From: a virus
IMG/VR virus record: IMGVR_UViG_3300037234_000303
Location: 1-59,525 of that record
Length of the DNA stretch: 59,525 nucleotides
Strand: one strand, 5' to 3'
Shown here: positions 14,472 through 23,913 of the stretch, piece by piece
Position numbering within the stretch: the stretch's first letter is position 1
Layout of the letters: each line of letters begins with the position of its first letter
Notes under the pieces: model-generated
Seen by the model: only the letters and a program-made list of their open reading frames with translations
The model's database searches: none
What the model was told of the DNA's origin: nothing
Program-made: the position numbers and the translations under genes

Positions 14472-15781
14472 CCAAGCAAATCAGGGAGAAGGATCTTGTT
14501 GAACTCACCTTTCCGCTCGGTAAGAATACCGTGGCGAAGGAAACCGACATGCCGGAAGGCTCAGCACGTGAGCTACTGAATGTCGATCTGACCAACACAG
14601 GCAAGCCCAGCCGTCGTAGGGGCTTCACATCAGTTTACTCCGGGGCTGGTATCCACAGCCTCGTCAGCACAAAGCAGCACTCTTTCTTCTGCGAGGGCAC
14701 AGAGCTCAAGCAGTTGTTACCTAATTTCACCGCTACATCTGTAAGGACGGGGCTCGACCCAGCCGTAGGACTCAGCTATGCGGAAGTGGACGGGCGTGTG
14801 TACTATGCAAACGGAAGCCAAAAGGGGGTGATCACAGAGGACGCCGTTAACGCTGAATGGGGCGTGGAAGCTCCGGTGGGGCAGCCTAACCTAGCCGTAA
14901 CAGCGGCTGGTGGACTCGATGCGGGAACGTATCAGGTTGCTATAACTTATGTCTCTGCGGCTGGGGAGGAGTCAGGTACGGGTCGTGCAGCCTTGCTTAC
15001 CCTTCCCAGCAGTGGGGGCATTCTAATTTCGGACATCCCGCAGAGCAGCGCGGATTCCTGTAATATCTACGTCAGCCCGGCAAACGGCGACGTACTGTAT
15101 CTGGTAAAGAACGTCCCTATGGGCACGGCAAGCACCACGGTACAGAGCACAATCAATTTCAGCAGGATGCTGGAAACCCAGTTTATGGAGGAGGTTCCCG
15201 CAGGCCACATCATTCGGCACTTCAAGGGTCGCATGTGGATGGCTGTTGGCGATCTCCTCGTCTTTACCCCATCCCTGAGATATGGGCTCTTTGACCCACG
15301 GCACACGTACTTCCGGTTTCCGGGCAAGATTACGATAGTGCAGCCCGTAGATGATGGAATCTTCGTGGTTTCGGGCGAGAAGACCTATTTCCTGCAGGGC
15401 ACGAATCCTAAAGACATGACGCAGAAGGTGGTGTATCATGAGGGGGCAGTGGAAGGTACCGGCATGTCCGTGCCTCCCAAGGTTCTCAAAGCGGACAACG
15501 ACCTATTGGCCGGGACCGATGCTGAGGACGTACCAGAGTACGTGGCCTATTGGTTCTCATCTGCCGGAGCCGTGTTCGGGTTCCCGGGTGGTACGATCAA
15601 GCCGGTCACTGAGGATAGGATTGCTGTATCGGAATATGGAAACGGTGCCACCCTGCTGCGCGAAGAGGGCGACACACGACAGTTGATTACAGCCTTAACC
15701 AATAAGGGCGATAGAGCAGGGTTTGGCGCGGTGGACACAGCAACTGCTGAGGTTCGTCGCAACGGGGTTGTATTAACTTAA
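14468..15781 (+). CDS. Tail nozzle / P22 gp10-like DNA-stabilisation protein
   Basis: A 437-residue protein starting at GTG 14468 (MTKQIREKDLVEL), overlapping the upstream stop. SARELLNVDLTNTGKPSRRRGF near residue 32 is characteristic of phage stabilisation/nozzle proteins, which have a beta-propeller-like fold that plugs the tail. An Fn3-like insertion (AGTYQVAITYVSAAGEESG) lies at about 155-180. The order adaptor then nozzle matches podoviral tails. Confidence 0.7.
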   Translation: MTKQIREKDLVELTFPLGKNTVAKETDMPEGSARELLNVDLTNTGKPSRRRGFTSVYSGAGIHSLVSTKQHSFFCEGTELKQLLPNFTATSVRTGLDPAVGLSYAEVDGRVYYANGSQKGVITEDAVNAEWGVEAPVGQPNLAVTAAGGLDAGTYQVAITYVSAAGEESGTGRAALLTLPSSGGILISDIPQSSADSCNIYVSPANGDVLYLVKNVPMGTASTTVQSTINFSRMLETQFMEEVPAGHIIRHFKGRMWMAVGDLLVFTPSLRYGLFDPRHTYFRFPGKITIVQPVDDGIFVVSGEKTYFLQGTNPKDMTQKVVYHEGAVEGTGMSVPPKVLKADNDLLAGTDAEDVPEYVAYWFSSAGAVFGFPGGTIKPVTEDRIAVSEYGNGATLLREEGDTRQLITALTNKGDRAGFGAVDTATAEVRRNGVVLT

Positions 15782-15799
15782 ACTTAAGAGGTAATAGAA

Positions 15800-16402
15800 A
15801 TGATTAAAGGTATGAATGAACTGCAGCGCAAAGGGGCTGCCCGGGACATACGCAATGGCGCGTATGAATTTAACGAAGATAATGAGCTGTACCTGCCGAG
15901 ACAGAAGCTGCTTGTTGGTGGAGTATTTGGCTCTGAGGTTCGCCATGGTGGCGTGACTACTCAGGCATATGAGGAAGGCCCAAACATTATCTGTGACGAA
16001 GGCCTGAACCACATTCTGAACGCAGTTCTCCACGGTGAGACTCCAGTTGATCCATGGTACGTCGGTATCCACAAGGCGAACGTCGCCGTTGTTGCTGGAA
16101 CCACGGGTGCCACGGTATCGTCTGCCACCACCGAGATCGTGGGTTCGGATGTAGCTGAAACCGTTCGCGAGACATACGTGGAGGCCGAGTCTACTGCTGA
16201 GTCGCTCACCAACTCCGCGAGCAAGGCATCGTATACGAGTGCAGTTACCATGACCATTTATGGCGCATGGCTGATCTCGACAAGTGCTTTCGGTGACACC
16301 GCCGGTATTTTGCTGGCTGGTTCGTTGTTCGGTTCAAGTCGCCCACTCGTTGATCTTGACGAGCTGTTAGTGACTTACACCATCAACGCCACAAGCACGT
16401 AA
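15800..16402 (+). CDS. 200-residue virion-associated protein
   Basis: Starts at ATG 15800 after AAGAGGTAATAGAA. It is Thr/Ala/Val-rich, with a conserved-looking core (NIICDEGLNHILNAVLHG, then PWYVGIHKAN). This type of protein recurs in podovirus tail cassettes without known function. The C-terminal half is low-complexity beta (about 95-200). Probably structural. Confidence 0.7.
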   Translation: MIKGMNELQRKGAARDIRNGAYEFNEDNELYLPRQKLLVGGVFGSEVRHGGVTTQAYEEGPNIICDEGLNHILNAVLHGETPVDPWYVGIHKANVAVVAGTTGATVSSATTEIVGSDVAETVRETYVEAESTAESLTNSASKASYTSAVTMTIYGAWLISTSAFGDTAGILLAGSLFGSSRPLVDLDELLVTYTINATST

Positions 16403-16411
16403 TCCCCTCTG

Positions 16412-17032
16412 ATGCCCGCACAGCATCAGACAGAGTATTGCCGCGTCGATCCAAAGACTGGTGGTATTCTGGAAGGCCCGATGGCATTGCCCCAAATCTG
16501 GGGCAATGTCAATGGGTTCTGTCACCTCCAAAGAAAAGAGTTAGCCAAGTATCGCTGGTACCCGGTCAAAGAGGACACCACGGTAGTCGTCGCGGAATAC
16601 AGATTGCTGTTCCTCCCTGAGAAGGAACTCGTCTTGAAGCTGCCTGCTGGCGGCGGGAATTACAAACCCAGCACCAAGCACACCATCAAAATGTTGTACC
16701 AGATGTTTGGGTTCTACATTACCCTGCCCTTTTACTCCGACGTAATGGGGGACACAACGTACAGTTTCCCGAACACACATTTCGAACAAAGGCATAGGCT
16801 GAATTGCATAGTTGCCGAGGCGGACTACACCTGCATGGCACAGACGCTCGGACACAAGGAAGTAAAAGTTACAGTGCCGTGTGACAAGATCAAGCGCCTT
16901 GTGAAGGACTCAGTATCTGAATACAACAAGCAGCTTGATAACTTGTTCGCTGGGCTTGAAGATATCCATAACGCCACGGACGCACAGTTGGTCGCCATCT
17001 TGGATACCAACCTATCGGACTACTATGGCTAA
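16412..17032 (+). CDS. 206-residue tail-region protein, possibly chaperone-like
   Basis: Starts at ATG 16412, 10 nt after the previous stop. A segment near residue 40 (FCHLQRKELAKYRWYPVKE) resembles the Leu...Gly-Trp-Tyr-Pro-Val pattern seen in DUF4376-type tail-fibre assembly proteins. The C-terminal 60 residues form amphipathic helices. The following large gene begins inside its last codons. The chaperone assignment is weak. Confidence 0.55.
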   Translation: MPAQHQTEYCRVDPKTGGILEGPMALPQIWGNVNGFCHLQRKELAKYRWYPVKEDTTVVVAEYRLLFLPEKELVLKLPAGGGNYKPSTKHTIKMLYQMFGFYITLPFYSDVMGDTTYSFPNTHFEQRHRLNCIVAEADYTCMAQTLGHKEVKVTVPCDKIKRLVKDSVSEYNKQLDNLFAGLEDIHNATDAQLVAILDTNLSDYYG

Positions 17033-19400
17033 ATGGAAACCCACATATTACAGGACGAACGGACGCCCGGGGGCAACAGCCCCGTTACGTAGGGTCGCCA
17101 CCAAGCTGCTGGAGCAGATGAAGCACCGCAACGAGGAGCTTGGTAACTACGCCAACCCTGTGCAGCGCGTCAGACACGGTGACACCAAGTACATGCTGTC
17201 CTCCCTCCCCGGCTACGACATAGTTGACATTACTGTGCCCTTCGAAGAGGAAGAGGAAGTGGGCGGCAAGGCGGATATCTACAGCGGGCTCTGGGAACCA
17301 ACTTTCCAATCACATAGCCTGCTGCACTACCTGCGCTGGTACCCATCTGGTTATGAGCTTTACAACAGTGACTCCGCAACACCCGCTGGCCTCGGAGCCT
17401 CCGTGGACGGAGCCGCCGACAGACTCCTCCCGGCGTTCATGCCGCCAAACAGGTGGATGCAGAATGACTACACCTACGACCCGGAAGACGAGGAATCCAA
17501 AGAGGAAGCTCCTTGGTTCAAGGACACTGGCCCCGTGGTGTCCGCGACATCAATCCATCCCGGCAAGTACTCTGGTAAGCTCCGCGAGCTGGTACAGATG
17601 CAGCTGGGTTATGGGCTCCTGCCCCAATTCTCTTACTCTGCGAGCAACTCTAACGGCATACACCTCGAGACTTTGGACGAGGACACCACCCGCATATGGC
17701 TGTATCAGATCTCGGCCACCAACGGTGTGGTCATGCAGATCATGATGGACTACAGTGGCGCGAAGTTTGAGGAGGCCGCCGACCTCAAGCCCGGTGAGAT
17801 CCCACCCGAGATAGAAGAAGCAGGGTTCATGGCACTGCAGACTTCCTTCGACAGCACCAAGCCTGTGTACACAAAAGCAGAGTGGGATGCACTCTCGGAC
17901 GCCGAGCGCCCGCCCATCAATGCGGTAACGTTTGTGTTACTATCGGCAGCCTCGTATTTATCCGCCACCTCCGAGTATGGAGCATATGGTGACTATGGCT
18001 GGTCGTTCAACCCAGCGGGCACCAGCGCAGTCATCGTTGGCATGGCATGGAATACTCCGGGGGGTGGTGGCCTCGCTGTCAACTACAAAGCAAATCTGCT
18101 CACGGTAACACTCAACCCCACCGCATTCTCTGCGTCAGTAAGTGGTAGCGGCGATCAACCGTTTCTGATGGACAGCTCGTTTGACCACGTTAAGTTTCCA
18201 AACCCCGACGGAACATTGGAGACTGTGTATTTTTGGAAAGGGGAGAACGGGCTCAAGGGAACACAACCCAGCGCCAGCTACACCGCCCCAATCTACGCAT
18301 ACTACGACCTCAACGGCGACCTTGTACAGTGCGACTATGAGTGGGTAGACGGGACAGCAGCAACGAAGAACGGTGGTTCCGCGTTCCCGCTTACGTGGAC
18401 AGAGACGGTAGCGTGTCGGCAAGCTACAACTTGGCAACCAACGAACTTCCACTACAAAGCCTGTAGCACTGGTGAATCAGGCACCGGCACGTGGGGATGC
18501 AAGCATGGGTTCAACACGAAGATAACAACGCCCGATAGTTATAATGTATATACAGGCTATGCCGTGAAATGGGCACAGGTACACGCATTCGGCTACAAGG
18601 ATCAATCTATATGGTATAACGAATCTTTCTCCTTGAACGTACTGCTCGAATCGGGGCTCACAACCGACGCGTGGCTGAACATAGATGAACACTACTATGA
18701 ACGAAAAGAAGGGTCTTTCAGTGGCTCCACTAAGAGCGTGCTCATAGTACCTAGCTTCGAGCGCTTGGCGTTTTACCACTACAAGAACCTGAACACAACT
18801 ATAACCACCGGGAAGGTACAACACCCGCACACCTTCGCATACGAGCGCGGGGCACCCGTAAGGCAAAATGGGCGCGGTGGTGCCTTGGGTGATGACTGTA
18901 CGTATGCGGGCTGCGGCTGGGCAATCTTTGGGACAGATGGTTCGCAGCACCCAGAACTAGAGACTGCGCCGGAATATTACTTGGCAAAAACTGTCTCCTC
19001 GTTTACAAGAATGCTCGATATATACCCCGCTTGTTCTCCAGTCGAGAATCTGGATTGTTTTGGCTCTCCGACACTCGATGTCTACATAAGTACTCCGGCC
19101 GACCAAGATCCCTACAGCGAGGACAACAACACCTACGTGGGCGGATGTTCCCTGCCAAACGGGGGCAGCATCGCCTTTTCAGAAGACGAGATTGTCAACG
19201 ACAGCGACCCATTTGGGGAAAGCAGCGCTTCTTTTGGGTATCAAAGTGTGGTATCATGTTTTGATACATTCTCGGGCAAGTACATATTTTCTATGCCAAA
19301 TATCGCAATGACAGATCGTAAACATACAGCAGACGGCTTCCCGGATGATATAGTCAAGGTGGCTGTGCTATTCTCTGGTATGCCATACTTCATAGGATAA
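17025..19400 (+). CDS. Large aromatic-rich structural protein, 791 residues
   Basis: The frame is open from 16935, but the first in-frame ATG with sensible protein sequence is 17025 (MAKWKPTYYRT), overlapping the previous gene by 8 nt. The protein is rich in Tyr, Trp, Gly and Ser with several Cys in the C-terminal third (CTYAGCGW, VSCF), an extended beta pattern and no TM segments. It is probably a tail or head-fibre component encoded among tail genes. No family was recognised. Confidence 0.7.
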   Translation: MAKWKPTYYRTNGRPGATAPLRRVATKLLEQMKHRNEELGNYANPVQRVRHGDTKYMLSSLPGYDIVDITVPFEEEEEVGGKADIYSGLWEPTFQSHSLLHYLRWYPSGYELYNSDSATPAGLGASVDGAADRLLPAFMPPNRWMQNDYTYDPEDEESKEEAPWFKDTGPVVSATSIHPGKYSGKLRELVQMQLGYGLLPQFSYSASNSNGIHLETLDEDTTRIWLYQISATNGVVMQIMMDYSGAKFEEAADLKPGEIPPEIEEAGFMALQTSFDSTKPVYTKAEWDALSDAERPPINAVTFVLLSAASYLSATSEYGAYGDYGWSFNPAGTSAVIVGMAWNTPGGGGLAVNYKANLLTVTLNPTAFSASVSGSGDQPFLMDSSFDHVKFPNPDGTLETVYFWKGENGLKGTQPSASYTAPIYAYYDLNGDLVQCDYEWVDGTAATKNGGSAFPLTWTETVACRQATTWQPTNFHYKACSTGESGTGTWGCKHGFNTKITTPDSYNVYTGYAVKWAQVHAFGYKDQSIWYNESFSLNVLLESGLTTDAWLNIDEHYYERKEGSFSGSTKSVLIVPSFERLAFYHYKNLNTTITTGKVQHPHTFAYERGAPVRQNGRGGALGDDCTYAGCGWAIFGTDGSQHPELETAPEYYLAKTVSSFTRMLDIYPACSPVENLDCFGSPTLDVYISTPADQDPYSEDNNTYVGGCSLPNGGSIAFSEDEIVNDSDPFGESSASFGYQSVVSCFDTFSGKYIFSMPNIAMTDRKHTADGFPDDIVKVAVLFSGMPYFIG

Positions 19401-19405
19401 ATGCA

Positions 19406-21394
19406 ATGAGCTCATATTCCGATTTTATAGACGCGTACCTCCCCGATAGTTATTGGCGCTTGGGGGAAACCGTAGGCACCAGTGCGGTAGACAGAGGGGC
19501 AGACAGTCGCAACGGCACCTATGGCAACACACCCCTCCTAAACCAGACATCGCTGACCAAAGGCGACGATGGCTCTGACCCTTCTGTTAATTTTAGGGCG
19601 GCGCAATCTGAGTACGTCAACATTGGTGACTTCCACGACACTTCATACTCCAATGCCGTATCGTGGAATTTCTGGATCCAGACAACGAGTAGCTCGTACG
19701 CGGGGCTCATATCCAAAAAGCAAAATACTTCAGACCAAAAGGGCTACTCCATCTTTATTACAGCGGGTGGTTACATTGAGTGGTGGATTGGTGCCAACTT
19801 CACCACCAATGCCGTCAGGATAACCACCACGGAGTCTCCAGTAAATGATGGGCTACCGCACAACGTCTGTTGCACGAACGATGCCATCGGCTCCGATGCC
19901 TCGATGTTGCATATCTACATTGACGGAGTTGAAGTAGCATTTAGTGTACAGATGAACTTTGTCTCCGTCGCCAGCAGCCACACCCAAACGTTGAGCTTTG
20001 CTGCCGACCATAAAAACACCAAGGACTACTTCAATGGCACGCTGGATGAGATCTTCTTCGTGCGAGAACTGCTATCTGATCAGGACGTGCTGGATATATA
20101 TGCGGAGGGCGCGGGCCTAGTATTCGTAGAAGTGGTGGACTCCGCAGCCACGACTGACTCAGCGTTCGGTACCTTCATCTTCGAGGCGGCCTCTACAGAC
20201 TCGATGGAGCTTGCCGAGGTATTGATCACAGAAGTCGCCAAGGTGTGCATAGAGTCTATCCTGTTTGACAGCAGCCCCGGGCAACTTGCATATATCATCG
20301 ATGCGTTTAATGCCGATACGACTATTATTGAAAAGCTGAACTTAGTCGCGGAGGTAATTGAGGCAGTCAATGCCGCAGACACGGTCGCCAGCGCAGCCGC
20401 CAAGGGAATCTTGGAAGGCTTAGCCATGAACGAGGCATGGGCCGGTAACATGGTGCTGCAGGGCAACATCATGGACACCCTCAGCCTAGCCGAAGTAATT
20501 AGGCTCACGTGGGATCAGTTGGTGGCCGATTCGGTCAGCCTCACAGACCCCGCCTCAGTTTATGCAAGAAAGAGCGCAGTCCTTGCCGAAGCGCTTGTGA
20601 CGGCTGGAATCGTTTCTAACATATACAAAGCTGTCAGCATCGTTACCGAAGCCCTGATCCTGCAAGATGTGGCTGCACGCTTCTTCGAGTTAGCAGCCAC
20701 CGAGAGTGTCAACATTACCGACGCCGATGTGGCTCTGTACCGGGCCGTGGCGGAAAACATAGAAGCAGCTGTGATGGCAGATGCGCTCGCGGGCACCCGC
20801 CGCCTGAGCCTACTAATTTCTGATGAATTGGTAGGTACAGACACCACCAACATCTCCCAGCGCCTCCAAGCAGCTCTTACAGACGACGCAGTTTTTGGCG
20901 GCACGATCGTATTACCGGATGGCGTATTCTCAGCCATCGTGCTGAATACGGAGACCTTGGGTATATCAGAATATACTAATTATCCATTCAACTCCTTCGG
21001 CAAGCTAGGCGCGGACTACCTCGGTGCCTCGGACACGGACATATTCAAGCTGACCGGTGACGACGACGCTGGCACGGACATTGACGCGGTGATCCGCACG
21101 AGCATGACCAACTTTGGCACCAACGTGTTCAAACGGGTACCCAGAGCATATTTAGGGTATACTAGCGATGGTGGAATGATTATGAAGACAATCAGCACCT
21201 CCGGCGGCGTCAAGACCGAGCGCTGGTATGAGCTGACACCAAGAACTGCGGATGCCCATGTGGCAGCCCGCATTCAGCTGGGCAGAGGTATAAAGGCCAC
21301 ATATTGGCAGTTCGAACTAATTAACAAGCTGGGTGCAGACTTCGATATCGACTCGTTGCAGCTGTACCCGATGATCCTTAAACGGAGGGTGTAG
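19406..21394 (+). CDS. LamG/concanavalin-like tail protein
   Basis: A 662-residue protein. Residues 1-235 form a LamG-type jelly-roll: YWRLGET near residue 16, VSWNFWIQTT, DGLPHNVCCTND, LHIYIDGVEV and GTLDEIFFVRELLSDQDV. About 300 residues follow of Ala/Asp/Thr-rich repeats containing LAEVL, ADTV and ADSVSL motifs, then a C-terminal beta domain (KTERWYELTPRTADAHV to the end). Such domains bind carbohydrates, so receptor or capsule binding is likely. It lies between two other structural genes; start ATG 19406. Confidence 0.75.
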   Translation: MSSYSDFIDAYLPDSYWRLGETVGTSAVDRGADSRNGTYGNTPLLNQTSLTKGDDGSDPSVNFRAAQSEYVNIGDFHDTSYSNAVSWNFWIQTTSSSYAGLISKKQNTSDQKGYSIFITAGGYIEWWIGANFTTNAVRITTTESPVNDGLPHNVCCTNDAIGSDASMLHIYIDGVEVAFSVQMNFVSVASSHTQTLSFAADHKNTKDYFNGTLDEIFFVRELLSDQDVLDIYAEGAGLVFVEVVDSAATTDSAFGTFIFEAASTDSMELAEVLITEVAKVCIESILFDSSPGQLAYIIDAFNADTTIIEKLNLVAEVIEAVNAADTVASAAAKGILEGLAMNEAWAGNMVLQGNIMDTLSLAEVIRLTWDQLVADSVSLTDPASVYARKSAVLAEALVTAGIVSNIYKAVSIVTEALILQDVAARFFELAATESVNITDADVALYRAVAENIEAAVMADALAGTRRLSLLISDELVGTDTTNISQRLQAALTDDAVFGGTIVLPDGVFSAIVLNTETLGISEYTNYPFNSFGKLGADYLGASDTDIFKLTGDDDAGTDIDAVIRTSMTNFGTNVFKRVPRAYLGYTSDGGMIMKTISTSGGVKTERWYELTPRTADAHVAARIQLGRGIKATYWQFELINKLGADFDIDSLQLYPMILKRRV

Positions 21395-21396
21395 GA

Positions 21397-23268
21397 ATGG
21401 CGAACAACCCAACAGGCACATGTAGCTTAGTCCAGCACATTGCTGGCGATATTGTAAACGCAGGTTGGACAAAGTGGGGCTCGTATGCGCAGGACGCGTT
21501 GGATGCGACCGAGGAGTTCTTTACTGACATTCAGGAGCTGGAGATCACCCCGGTCCTGACCAACATCGACTTCTCCGTCCCGGCAGAGTTGGGCGTTCCG
21601 TTCGCCAAGCCCATTGCACCGACCGACCCGAACATCACGTTCGGCTCAGTTTCCAGCCCCGGCGATGTGGACGTACAAAATGTGGTGCTCCCGTCGTTCG
21701 ACGATGCTCCGGAAAACACAGCCGTCGCACCCACGATCACTTTACCGAACGCACCGGCCCAGCTCGACGCCGAGGTGCCTAATGACGCACCCACCGCGTC
21801 GGTAGTTACGATCCCCGACGCACCGGTCATCACGCTACCAACCGAACCGACTCTACAGAGCCTGACCTTACCATCTGTTCCTACAGTGTCGTTACCGACG
21901 TTCACTGGGACGCTTCCAGTAAACACAGCGGTGTCACCGGGCAACACGTTTGACTTCGAGTACGAGGACTACACCACACAGATGCCTACGCTGGTATCTC
22001 GCATTCAGGAAATGCTTGCAGGCGGCACCGGGTTACCGGCAGCCATCTGGAACGCACTGTGGGAGAAGGCACGCGGTCGCGAAGACAAGACGGCAGCCAA
22101 GGCAATAGCAGAAGTAACCGACGAGTGGGCAAGCAGAGGGTTCTCGTTACCCGGCGGCGTACTCGACAAGAACATTCAGGGTGTCCGTCAGGACAACCAA
22201 GATGCGAGCAACCAGCTGTCCCGCGACATTGCCATCGAGCAGGCCAAGATGGAAGTCGAGAACATGCGGTTCGCTGTCTCTCAAGGCATTGCATTCGAGG
22301 GCCAGTACCTCAACCTGCATATGCAGGAGATGCAGCTCGCATACGAAACTGCCAAGTACACGGTGGAGGCAGCCATCAGCGTATACAACGCGCAGATCAG
22401 CGCGTACAACGTGGAACTGCAAGTCTACATCGCAGAGACACAGGTGCACCGCACCCTGATCGAAGCTGAGATGGCAAACGTCGAGTTGTACAAAGCCCAG
22501 CTGGAAGGCCAGAAGCTGATCGGCGACATCAACCAACAGGACATCGATTTATATACAGCGAGAATCGGAGCCTTGTTATCCGAAATCGAGATATACAAGG
22601 GCGAGCTGGATGGCGTCCGGACCCTCGTTGAGGTCGATAAGACCCAAGTTGAGTCCTTCACCGCACGAGTGGGCGCGTTCGAAGCTCAGGTCCGAGCAAA
22701 CGAATCCGAGGTCAAAGCATACTCAGCTCGCGTTGCTGCTGAGATGGCCAAGGCTGAGATTTACTCCACAGAGATCGACGCCTTCACCGGGTTGGTCACT
22801 GCATACAAGACCGGTAACGAAGCACAGATCGCAGCCAAGCGGCTGGAGATCGAGAACAACGGCTTCAAGCTCGAGAAGTTCCGGACCAAGGTTGCCAAGT
22901 ACAGTGTCGATATCGACGCCGAAGCCAAGCGCGTTGCGTCGGGCGTCGGTATCTATGAAGGGCAGACCCGCATGTATGCAGCAGAGCTGGGTGCTGAGCA
23001 GGCGCGTGTTGTCGCCGACTCCCGCCAGTACGACTTGGCTCTGGAAACTGCGAAGTCACAAACACAGATCGAGCTGGCAGAAGCCTCGATGAACATCGAG
23101 CAAGTGCTTCGTACTTTGAATCTGGAACTGGACAAGAACAAGACCATCCTGACGGTACAGGCACAGCTCGCAGCGGCCGCCATGTCAGCAGTTAACTTGT
23201 CCGCTTCCATCAGCGAGCAAGCGCAGAACTCTTCGAGTTGCTCGACCAACAACAACTACTCATACTAG
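21397..23268 (+). CDS. Proline-rich plus long coiled-coil virion protein, 623 residues
   Basis: ATG 21397 follows GGAGGGTGTAG at the end of the upstream gene. Residues about 70-185 are Pro/Thr/Asp/Ala-rich and extended (VVLPSFDDAP, TITLPNAPAQ). From about 195 to 600 it is nearly continuous Ala/Glu/Lys coiled coil with recurring (A/V)xxEVxxYxA units. It ends in a Ser/Asn/Tyr-rich tail. It is probably an elongated tail or internal virion component. Role is inferred from composition and position. Confidence 0.7.
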   Translation: MANNPTGTCSLVQHIAGDIVNAGWTKWGSYAQDALDATEEFFTDIQELEITPVLTNIDFSVPAELGVPFAKPIAPTDPNITFGSVSSPGDVDVQNVVLPSFDDAPENTAVAPTITLPNAPAQLDAEVPNDAPTASVVTIPDAPVITLPTEPTLQSLTLPSVPTVSLPTFTGTLPVNTAVSPGNTFDFEYEDYTTQMPTLVSRIQEMLAGGTGLPAAIWNALWEKARGREDKTAAKAIAEVTDEWASRGFSLPGGVLDKNIQGVRQDNQDASNQLSRDIAIEQAKMEVENMRFAVSQGIAFEGQYLNLHMQEMQLAYETAKYTVEAAISVYNAQISAYNVELQVYIAETQVHRTLIEAEMANVELYKAQLEGQKLIGDINQQDIDLYTARIGALLSEIEIYKGELDGVRTLVEVDKTQVESFTARVGAFEAQVRANESEVKAYSARVAAEMAKAEIYSTEIDAFTGLVTAYKTGNEAQIAAKRLEIENNGFKLEKFRTKVAKYSVDIDAEAKRVASGVGIYEGQTRMYAAELGAEQARVVADSRQYDLALETAKSQTQIELAEASMNIEQVLRTLNLELDKNKTILTVQAQLAAAAMSAVNLSASISEQAQNSSSCSTNNNYSY

Positions 23269-23277
23269 GAGAAGGGC

Positions 23278-23901
23278 ATGGCACGCACAGACGATGAACT
23301 TGTACTTGGCTCCGGGCGCGGTGCCCCCAAAACGGAATCTCGCGGACGCTCACTTTCCCGGGCAGCGGCACTTGAACCCAAGGGGAATACACCTATGGAA
23401 CGGGTGGCATCGGGGGCCCTCAGGACTTTCTCGGGCAACAGCCGAGGACTTGGATCAAATGCGCCTATCGAAGGTGGCCGCCCCGATGCATCTGTGGACA
23501 TGCGGGCACTTCGGAAGAAGAAAGCCGAAGGGCTTCGTGGCACAACCAACGTGTCTGACAGCGCCAAGAAGTTGCTCAGTAATGGGGACTTCGCCAAGGA
23601 CTTTGCCCGGCAGGCCAAGGAGATCACTACCCGGCGCGGGCTGACGCGGTCACAGCGTAAGGCTCACATAGGGGCAGCGAAGACCCAACTAGCGGTAAAG
23701 AGCGGCCAGCTCACGGGTGACGCAGCCGAACAAGCACTTGATTTAGCACGCGCTTCCACAGAGAGCGGGTTGACCAGCTCCCAGCGGTCGGGGTTATCAG
23801 ACGCCTCCACCCAGCTTTTAGGAGGCGCAGCGGGCGCAAACAAAGAGGACGATGATGGTGGCGCATTTGAGGAAAGTCTGTTAAAATTCTTTGATATCTA
23901 A
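23278..23901 (+). CDS. 207-residue basic virion-region protein
   Basis: Starts at ATG 23278 after AGGAGAAGGGC. The N-terminal half is Arg/Gly-rich and probably disordered. The C-terminal half is helical with repeated LT(R/S)SQR segments (about 121 and 162). It ends EESLLKFFDI. It lies immediately before the ejection-type proteins. Function is unknown. Confidence 0.65.
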   Translation: MARTDDELVLGSGRGAPKTESRGRSLSRAAALEPKGNTPMERVASGALRTFSGNSRGLGSNAPIEGGRPDASVDMRALRKKKAEGLRGTTNVSDSAKKLLSNGDFAKDFARQAKEITTRRGLTRSQRKAHIGAAKTQLAVKSGQLTGDAAEQALDLARASTESGLTSSQRSGLSDASTQLLGGAAGANKEDDDGGAFEESLLKFFDI

Positions 23902-23913
23902 GGGGTATTGAGT

